The notes below the pieces were generated by a model. It saw only the letters and a program-made list of their open reading frames with translations, did not search any database and had not been told where the DNA came from. From Sipunculus nudus (taxonomy: Eukaryota; Annelida; Sipuncula; Golfingiida; Sipunculidae), in the NCBI GenBank assembly GCA_026874595.1, contig CM049313.1:13391508-13455507 (forward strand): DNA of 64,000 nt, in the 5' to 3' direction. Each line of letters begins with the position of its first letter. The first letter of the stretch is position 1. Shown here one piece after another: positions 23,294 to 34,200 of the stretch. Made by a program: the position numbers and the translations under genes.

Positions 23294-23417
23294 TCAGTCT
23301 TCTTTGAGAGCAGTGGCCCATTTATCATCTGAGGGTTCAATCGGTACAACCCATCCCTGTGGTAATCTGCTGCCACCTGGTGTTCCAATAGGAACTAAAT
23401 GCAGATCCCATTCTCTC
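23294..23417 (-). CDS. PDCD7: PDCD7 terminal coding exon (REWDLHLVP...PQGWVVP)
   Basis: The acceptor is ATATTTTAG. The exon completes a split Arg, then encodes REWDLHLVPIGTPGGSRL, PQGWVVPIEPSDDKWATAL and KED, with a TGA stop. This is the best conserved part of the protein and fixes the gene's identity. Confidence 0.92.
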
Positions 23418-26400
23418 CTAAAATATACCATAAATATGTGATGAAATTCTTCAGTGTGTGGCTCAGTGCTATTCTTAAAGATCTGAAGTATTGGTAAAAC
23501 AGAACATTTTTTATTCTAATAAGTATATCATTTTGTTACACTTTAAATGGATATTATTTTTTCCTCAACCATACATATATTTGAAAGGATTTTTTTTAAA
23601 TAATAGTTTTCTTCATCAAAATTGTCATATTGTGTATATATATATATATATATGTGTACATAAATATGTGACTTATTACATTTTTACATGAATTTATCTG
23701 CCAAGACCCACACTGGATTGAATTCAAACACTTACAATACATAATGTTATTAACTAAGATAAATTTGATGTAAATGTTTAAACTGGCCACCAAGTGTATA
23801 TTTCACCTATAACCTGCCCACCTTGTGTGTATTACTGCTATAACCTGTCCACCTGGTGTGTATTACAGCTATAATCTGCCCACCTGTGTGTATTACAGCT
23901 ATAACCTGCCCACCTGTGTGTATTACAGCTATAACCTGCCCAACTGGTGTGTATTACAATTATAACCTGCTCACATGGTGTGTTTTACTGCTATTATCTC
24001 CTTACCTGGTATGTAATAAACTTTGCAGGTCTTGACTGGCTGCTGCGTAGTACTGCCAATAGCTGTACAGGGGGTCATCCTCCTCTAGCTTATCTGTAGA
24101 ACAAACAAATACATATAAATCTCTTTATAAACTATGTGGCTTGTGTATACTTGTCAATTTAACAGGTATTATCCTTGCAAAGAAGGGAATATTTTGGTTG
24201 TTACTTGCGTATTTTCTGGCTGAATTTTATTTTGTTCTTTTTTTGTGTGGGGGGGGGGGGGGGGCTTTTGTGGGATTTTTCAATGTTATGGAAGGAACCC
24301 ACCAAATATCCATGTTTATCCATGAAGCCAGTTTGACTGGTGGATTGTATTTATCAATTTAATGAGAAAATTTTTAAGATATCAAGTATTACTGCTCTGC
24401 CGGATGGACAAGTGTAAGCAAAGGTAATCACTACAAAATTGACCGTGGCTAAATCCCTGTACACAATGACTGGTTATTATTTCTCTCCATGTAATTTCCA
24501 GTTATAGCTAGCTTTTTATTTTCATCTTAACCAGCACTAAAATCTTGCTGCAAGAATAAGATGTACCTCATCTACACTTAAAACATACTGAATATTCAAA
24601 TATTAGTATAAACCACATCATTGGTCATTTTTCTTTACTGTTTTAAACAAGGGACCCAGGGGTCACATCGCTCAGCTATATTTTAGAAAATAATAGTAAC
24701 TGCAAAATATTTTTATTTCTTTTGGTTTTTCATGTATATTATCATTAGAAAAGCTATGAGAAAATGGCCCTGCTAAAATGAAACTGTAAATTATAGAATA
24801 ATGGACAAGAGCTAAACCATTTAGTGATGCACCAATGGAACAAATAGGCCTACGGTAAGTGTTATTTAAAAGTAATACTGTGGTTGGCTTCATATTCGCG
24901 AGGCTGAAATTTCGCGATTTTTCCATTTTTAATATTTTGTGAGGGTTTCATTTTCGCGATCTCACAAGAACCTATATCAAATCTTTTGCAAAGCCATATA
25001 CCTGTGTGTATTATAAAATGAGAAATAGTCATGAGTTTGTGACATTTTCTTATATAATGATAGGCCCGCACACACAGCATAGGTGGTTTAGTTCAAATTT
25101 AACGCTTACATTTCCCTGTACCTGCAAGGATGTAATTATTTTAAAAAATTCTCTCTGTTTTAACCTATCACCATACAAGTATTGATTACACTAAATAAGA
25201 AGGACATTCTCAATTGGCCGATTATTCATGAGGGTTTCATTTTCGCAATTATTTCCCATTCGCGAATATCGCGAAATTAAAACCCTCGCGAACAAAAAGG
25301 CAACCACAGTATTTCATAAAAAAATAATGTGTGAAGGTAATTAAGTTTTCAAAAGTTAAATATATGGCCATATGAGTTAAAAATTAATCCCATAAAATTT
25401 GACCAATATTTCTAATTTTAATACTAAGTTACCAGTTTATTCGCACCTAGGCCCTGCCAACTTTAAGAGATATGAATGAAATGCTACACAGTATTTATAT
25501 CTTCTTAAATCTTGTCAGTTAGCACTTACATTAGATCCTAATATTTTATCACGTTTGAATATTAGGATTAAATTCCTGATTTTTTTTTCTTTAAAACAGT
25601 CAAAATTGTCCAAGTCTCATCAAAAGAATTTATTTAACATTAAAATTATAAGATTCATCTTTTTTATTAGTCCTGTGGATTGAAGGGGCGGGTGGGGGGA
25701 GGGGTCTCCATTAATACTGCTCGTTGCTGAAAAAATGTTAATTTTAAGATTCATCTAGTTCATAGTACAGGTCTGTCAACAGAATGGAGGGGGAGGGGGG
25801 GGGGGGGGGTGTTGCCAGAGAAAAGGCACCCTGTGGTATGGTATTAACTGCTGACAGCCTAATCCAGCTCAACTCAGTGGAGAGAGCTGCACTGAATGAC
25901 CTACAGTCACCAAAGTGGACTGCTTGACAATGTAAGGAAATACAACAAGAGCCTCCAAAATAAATTCAATTACTAGCCTAATTTTGCAGCTTTTATTTTC
26001 AAATTTCATATTTTAACAGATTAAATCCTTGTGTGTACATGCTGTGAAAATTAAATCCACAGTACTTGCAGGAAGAAAAACGTGCCGTGGCCAAAGTTGA
26101 GCAAAATCTAAGGTACCAATTTTTATTTTTACTAATATTTTAAAAAATTTAAAAGATTTAGATCTAATTTTTGGTATACAATTAATTTTGATTAATTAAA
26201 GTTATATTACTGGAAAAAAGTCCTTAGCTTCAACATGTTTTGTGTTAAGTGATCAAATATCTTTTCTGATTTTTTTACAAAATGCATTATGTTTGAGCCC
26301 ATAACTTTTTTAAATTATATAATACAGACCTTATTTCTGGTATGTATATAGGAACTATATAGAGAAATATTTATGGTAAATATGAGGAAAAACAGATGAG

Positions 26401-28104
26401 TGGTTTTGGTATTAGGCAGTCCTGAAGTGTGAAAATGTTTTTAATAAAAAATGGAGTTTTTCCTTAATTTCTCAAAGGAACAAAGTCGCAAAGACCTAGT
26501 TTTCAGCTTGGTAGGAAATCTTTGGGACATTTAACATTATGCCAACAGCCTGGGGAGCATAGAGATATGCACTGAATGACCTAGAGTCACCAAAGTGGAC
26601 AGCTTGACAAAGTAAGGGAATACAACAAGAGCCTCCAAAAAAATTCAATAACTAGCAGCTTTTATTTTCAAATTTCAGATGTTAACAGATTAAATCCTTA
26701 TGTGTACATGCTGTGAAAATTAAATCCACAGTACTTACAGGGAAAAAACGTGCCGTGGCCAAAGTTGGGCAAAATTTAAGGTACCAATTTTATATTTTTG
26801 CCAATATTTAAAAACAAGGGACCCATGGGTCACGGCGCTCAGCTGATCATGATTGAACTATAAATGTATCACCATTGTTATACTATATTGAGTAGATAAA
26901 GCTTAGAATATCATGGCCATGTTGGGCTTTTATAAAGGAATATAATGTAATATGTGAGTAAATGATATATGAAATAATCTGACTGATGGATTAATATGGA
27001 GTAAAATATAGTGGTTTATTTTTTATTTATTTGGGAGAGGTCGAAAAAAAAAATTTATTTGAGAAAATATGAATGCAATGACAGTATACTAAGCAGTAGT
27101 ATAATGATGATAAGGCTATTTGTTGAAGGATCTATAGTGTATGGAAAACTGCAAGCTTTCAATTTGACAGATACAAGGTTATGATTAACTATGCTGATGA
27201 GGGGATTTATGAATTTGTGACTGTATGACATGATATCTTGACAAGATTGGTCTTGACAGGGTACATTATTTTGATGACCGCACGTCTACATATTACACAA
27301 TAATGACGTAATTTCTGGCATGTACATAGGTACCTGTGGACAAATGGTCAACAGTACTGAACCACCTAGAAGGTTTAAATATTAAAAATATGATGAAATG
27401 TAGATAAAGTTTGAGAGGAAGAGGTAATTTGGGCCATGGTTGGTTTATATGATTGAAGAAAATGTTGCAAATAATATTTGAGATCTGACCATGCCTTTCC
27501 ATTGGTTACATTTTTGATAAGCTGTTGACAGTTCAACAGTTTACACATTTGTCTCATGAGATCCAATTTATTTGGTAAACCTTTTTTTATTAATTTTATG
27601 ATATGTATACAGTTGCCATAACGTCCCCACTCCAATGCCTCTGTCTCTCTGTAGATATTTTCTTTAATTATTAAATTTTATGCTATAGCCATAGAACTAT
27701 TGTTCACAGTGCCAAGGAGCAAAGCCTCAGTGGGATGAAGAAGGGGATGGTGAGAGTTACAACACCCTTGCATATACATACAGGATATGAAAAAAAAAGT
27801 TTATTCATGAACATTAAATATTTAAATTAGGCAGAAAGATGGAGAAACAAAGCAAATCATTTTTTCCCCATTCTACTGAGCCAATAAAAAATTAACAATA
27901 TTTGCATTTATTCCTTTTTTTCATTACATAATTTTTTATCCAGGTTTATGAATGTTACTATAAATTTACAGTATAATATTCATGTGATTGTGAATATTTC
28001 AGTTGATTCACATTTCTAAATTGCATCAACATTTATAGCTAATGTATCTAGTTTATAGTACCTGTAAACAGAATGGGATGGAAGGAGGAAGGGAGGCAAT
28101 AAGG

Positions 28105-28163
<59 letters not shown>

Positions 28164-28243
28164 AGAAAGAGAAAAAGCAGAGGAGAGAGAGAGAGAAAGA
28201 GAGAGAGAGAAAGAGAGAGAGAGAAAGAGAGAGCTGGACTGCC

Positions 28244-28282
<39 letters not shown>

Positions 28283-31200
28283 AAGAGAGGCTCTCTGGTA
28301 ATTACTGCCTGACCCAGACACTCAAGTGGCAGTAGGTCAGACCTGAAGGTGTTATGTAACTGCCCAGTACATTGCATTTATACTGACCTGATGTAAACAA
28401 TGAAGACTTGTTACCTGAAAACTTGAATAAAATCTACAGTTTTTGATCAATTAGTTTCAAATTTCAGATTTTAACAGTTGAAATGCTAATTAATGTGTAC
28501 ATGCTGTGAAAATTAAAGCCACAGCACTAACAGGAAAAATTTAAATATTTTTATTTTTTTAAATGGTATCAGGAAAAAAGAAAAGTATTCTCAACTATGT
28601 AACTAATACATGTGTTAAAATTAATCCAAGGATCAAAACACCCAATATATTATACCAGGAGCAAACTGGAGTTGGGAATGTTTAATTTTATGAACTGAAA
28701 TAAAGGATCAGCAATATAAATTTTGATTATTTAGCCAGTATCATGTAACAACTGATACAACCATGAGTTATAAGTCAAACAAATTAAAATTGTTAATTAG
28801 CACTCTGATGAACATCCACACTTTCATAGCAATACATCACTTTGTGGACACAATTAAATGTGCACTTTAATCATTGTAACCCTGGTGGTACAATACATAA
28901 TCTAAAATGTAGCTTAGCCAAAAATAAAATAAAATACAGAAAATTATAACATTCATCTTTATGCACCAGCTGGGGGTGGGAGTGCAGGGCAGAGGGGAAG
29001 CCTACTAGTAGTGGCCAAGCTAAGCCAAGGCAAGCTGCCTGGGGTGGGTTACATAATGCAAGTGAAGACTGTATTACTAGGTGGGCCAGATGTAAACAAC
29101 ACTTGACATGGTGTATGAAAACTTGAATAAAAGCTACTCTTTTCAAACAATTCCTTTGAAATTTCAGATTTTAAAAGATTAAATCCTTATGTATATATGC
29201 TGTGAAAATTAAATCAACAGTGCTTACAGGGAAAAAACGTGCCATTGCCAAAGTTGGACAAAATTTAAGGTACTGATTTTTATTCATGCTAATAACTTGA
29301 AAAATTTGCAAAATTCAGGTCTAATTTTGGGTAAACAATTAAATCTTGATTAAATAAAGTTATATTCCTGAAAAAAAATCTCCAGCTTCAGCAATTCTCA
29401 TGTTAAGTGAGCAAATATATTTCCTGATTTTTAAGAAACTGCATTATATTTGGGCCCATAACTTCAAAATAATACCCAATACTAACCTAATTTTTGGTAT
29501 GTGCACAGAAAATGTATGGAAAAATATGAATACTAAATATGATCAAAAACAGATCAGTGGTTTTGATATTAGGCAGCTTTGAAGTGTAACAATGGCTTTT
29601 TTATGGAAAACAGAGGTTTTTCCTTAATATCCCAAAGAAACGAAGTCCTAATGACCCAATTTTTGGTATAGTAGGAGATTTTGGGGACATCTATTGGTAT
29701 GCAGAATTTTGGATTTGTAGGTCCAACGGTTTTAAAACGTGCCCTGTTAACGGATGGACGGCCGGACGGACGGACGACGGACTAAGGACCACGACTATAG
29801 CTCAGATGACTTATAGTCAGCTGAGCTAAAAATTTTACAGATTTTGATCTAATTTTTGGTATACGATTAAATTTTGATTAATTATAGTTACATTACTGAA
29901 AAAAAGTCCTTACCTTTAACACTTTTTGTCTTAAAAGACCAAATATCTTTCCTGATTTTTTTAAAAGTCCATTATGTTTGGGCCCATAACTTTTTTAAAT
30001 TAAATAATACTGACTTAATTTCTGGCATGTACATAGGAACTATATTTATGGTAAATATGAAGAATAAGAGGAATATTTATGGTAAATATGAAGAAAACCA
30101 GATCAGTGGTTTTGATATTAGGCATCCTGAAGTGTGAAAATTGATTTCTTACTGACCCAATTCTCATCATGGTAGGAGATTTTGGGGACATCTAACTGTA
30201 TGCCGAATTTCAGATTCATAGGTCTAATGGTGTCGAAACGTGCCAGTCTTATGGACGGATGGACAGACAGACGGACGGAAGACGGACAATGGACCACAAT
30301 TATAGCTCAGATGACTTAGAGTCAGCTGAGCTAAAAATTGGTGCTTTTGATAATAATTTAAAAGAAACATAGCCATGTTGCTAAAACTATGATCAGTCTT
30401 CATGAAGAATGATTTAGAATCTACCAATATATGTATACCCATGGAGTATAAACACCATTTTATTAAACCCTATTTATTTTTAATCTAGGGCTGCCACATT
30501 TTAAGTGAAAAATCATAAAGACATATCAAATGTGTGTTTTAACCATTTTCTTTGATGCAACAATATCTATTATCAAGTGATCTTTTAGGTCATAGAAAAA
30601 AAATTGTTCTATGGATTCCCTGCTCCCATTTTTTGTGGATCAAACTTTTTTTGCAAATGAAGACCAGGTCCTTAGTAATATTGCTAATTTGTGCTGTGAC
30701 ACAAATTCTTTTACCAATTTTCATTGGTACAGAAAATGGAATAAACTTTTCTATGGATAAGATACCCAAAAAATAAGCATTGGAGCAAATATTTACATTT
30801 TCTTGGCAAAATTGCACACATTGTTCCTAAACCTGTAAAGGTAAATAAAATTTGCTATATTTTTTGTTCCCAGAGTTTGAAGAACAATATTTTTTTTTGT
30901 GTGTGACCTTTCAATATTTCCAACAAAAATAATTTGGAATAAAACAAAAGTTGTTCTTTCCTGCACTTACTCAGCCTGACAGCAGGTAGTGATTGACATT
31001 TGGAAATAGATACCTTTTTTACCAAACAGCATCCTCCTGATATTATTTTCTTGTCGTTTCCGCTTGATATCTGCCAGGTGGCGCTGGTGTAGCCTCTCCT
31101 TCTCCAGTGTTTCCTCTTGCTCCATGTCCAGCATGACTTGAAGTGTTTTCTGTTCTTCCTCGTACGTCACGCTCTGTGATTTGAGCATCGTTAGTAACTC

Positions 31201-34200
31201 CTCCGTTGTATCTTCAAACTCATCATCAGCTGCTCGTGATGTATGCAAACCTGTCAATGATACATGCCATTTATATGATTTACAAAAATAATCTGCATAA
31301 AATTTGCATTAGATTTGTATAAAATTTCCATTATTAATAAACAATAAATTTGAATTAATTTGAATAATGTTTAAAAAATAAGTACACAACATTTTTATGT
31401 CATCTGTATTCCATTTGCATAATTAATTTAAACAAAAGTTAAATGTAATCTGCTTGTGAAATTTCCAGTAATGGAACTACTGTAACACAGTACATTTAGC
31501 TGAGTGCATCTGGTGGTGTTAGTTGCCTTCATATTTTACCTTTTTTATTCCTTGAGTCCTTCCTAATGGCCCTGAGTTTGCTTAGAGCTTTTACGAGTTC
31601 AGTGGCTCGGTTACATTCAGCACGTTTCCGTCTGACCTCTCCCAGCAGCTCATCTGCTTGCTTCTTCAATTCTTTCTCCTGTGGATCAAGTATACAAGGT
31701 TTATAAACACTTCTTTCTTGATTTGGCAAGCTGGCTAACTTGAAAACTTTTGATATTTTTTATAAGCTTTTATCCTTAAATTCTGTACCTAAAGGAATAT
31801 CAAATTATAGATTTTCAAATGCTGTTTGCCAATATATATGCCTGTGCATCCACATGCACTGGTAATCTACATCCCAGACACCTTTGGCAGTTATCATACT
31901 TAAAAAAAGTAAGTAAGAAAAATTCTGCATCACACTTTTACATGTCTATAATTGAATAAAACTCACTAAAACTTTAATAAAACAACTAAAACATTCAAGA
32001 CTGACCTAATAAGATTTCACAGCAGGTTTTTTTTTTCTGGTTGACCTACTCTTTTCACAGCCAATTATTTCTCTTGCTGAACTACCTTTTTCATAGAAAG
32101 TCTCATGTTGACCTACCATTTTCCTAGTCAGTTCTCCCTGTCTTGTTGACCCTCTTTATTTGATTGCTAGTTAATTCATTTTCTGTGATCTGGTTTCTTC
32201 ACCACAGTCAGTTCTCCCTGTCATTTTGACCTACCTTTTTGACTGCTAGTTCTTTTTCTGTGATCTGGTTTCTCCACTGGTCGATTTCTTGTTCCCTTAT
32301 GGCTCTCCTTTCTTCCTCCTCATATTTCTCTTCAAGTGCATTCTTCCTTTGCCGGCGTAATCTCTCCTTCAGAGTTAAGCATTACAACTCGTTAATTATA
32401 CCTGTTTTTGTTAGTTATCTCTTATAAACTTATTTTGTCAGCAACTAAATTTCAATTGACAGCAAAGAAGTTAATGTTTTGGTTTAAGAAAATTAAACTG
32501 ATTATGACAAAAATGGATTCAGTTTGTGACAGTGGTGACTTGTCTTTGAGGAGTTCCAAAATACATTTACGTCTTCATGAAAAGCCCATTTGTGTTTATC
32601 TTTGTGATACAAGAGAAATGTAATGAAGGCAGTCTGAACATGTCACATGCAATTACATCTCACTGGTATTTGTTAAACTGATATGCAGCATTACAAATTG
32701 TAATTACGACAAAATTAGTATATTCTAATTTAAAATATACTAATTTTGTTATATTTTATTTTGTATTTATAAAAAAAAATCTTACAAATGAAATTTATTT
32801 TGCTGGCAGTTAACTGGCACACTTGTCTGTTCTGTTGCTGGAGCAAGGTAAGAAATTTAAATTGAACTTTACCATTTAAAAAGCATATACAAATCCATCT
32901 GGAGATATTGATGGATAAAGGGTAGTGGAGGAAGTATAGAGAACCCCCAGGAAACAAAAGAAAATGATTTAAAATAGATCACATATTAAATACATGAAAA
33001 ACTGCTAAAATGACTGATAAAGCCTTTCATTATACTTAACTAAACTGTAAGTTCTAAGTATCAAATGGAGAAAGAGTAACTGGTTGAGATGTTAATTTCT
33101 TACTCTAAAATCAATTCTTCAAATAAACTCCTGGCACAGGTTAATAAGTTTAAATCACTAATAGCTTACAACAGACTGTATTCTTACGACAAAACAATGT
33201 AATCATTAACTTCCCGTGGCAATAGCTCCATTAGGGGAGACATTCTGTAGTAGGAGATATTAATCTTTAAAATGTTAAACTTGCATTATGGCATTATGAA
33301 ATTGTCACTAGAGTGTAAAAGAAAACACATTATTCCTTACCCTTTTCTTTGAATTTTTCTGGAGCTTTCTCTCTAAATGACACACAGAATCTTCTGTGAG
33401 TTTGTTCTGGATGCACTTGAACCTTTCCTGACAGAACAAAATGAAAAAGCTCACCGATGAAAATGATTTACAGAAGAAGTTAAAACTATCATCATTCAAG
33501 AACACAGTGGTAGAAATGCTGAACATAGGAAATTATGCATGGAGACATGTTGTTAATAAGCCATATGGATTTCTTGATACTTATACATGTACAAATCAAG
33601 GAGGTATAACCATTAGTTGAGACAGAGAAAATATTTGACATTCTAATGAGTTTTCACCATGGCTTTAGATTGAAATTGTGGTTTTCAGCTCACAGGTTCA
33701 TCTTAACCACCAGGATAAATCCCCTACCCCATTAAGAATTTTTTTTTATATCTGGATCTGAATTTGGTAGTGTGAACTATCTTAAAATGAAGCAATTTCT
33801 GGCACTCCTTTGGTTTGGTTACAAATTGTGGCCCTATGCCAGAACTAAGGGGTGAAGCCCAGCAAATTTTACGAAACCAAGCAGCAGTTTAAACAAAGAA
33901 GATACAGACTGGCTGAAGTGCAACTTCATTGCTTGAGGAAAGTTAAATCACCATAAATTTCCCTGAACCTCTGTGTCAGTGTGTGTTCCATACTTTACCT
34001 GAATTTTACTTGCTCCTTCAATCTCCTCCGTTAAATCTTTCTCAGCCCCTGCAGCTTGCTTTTCAAACAGTCCTCGCAGCTCACCCAGCTCTTCCAAAAG
34101 GCACAGGGCCTCTCTTAACAGCTCACCAGCTTCTGCAACCTGCCATATAAACCAGATAAATACAGCTTTAACATAAGCTATTCCTAAACACATTTAGGGA

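Noticed and set aside
28016-28377. Ser/Leu-rich and Arg/Glu-rich frames
   Set aside because: They translate a (GA)n microsatellite.
31005-31014. U12-type intron in PDCD7 (donor GTATCT)
   Set aside because: GTATCTATT differs from the U12 consensus GTATCCTTT, and no TCCTTAAC-like branch site precedes the acceptor at 24,094. It would have been a neat self-reference but is not supported.
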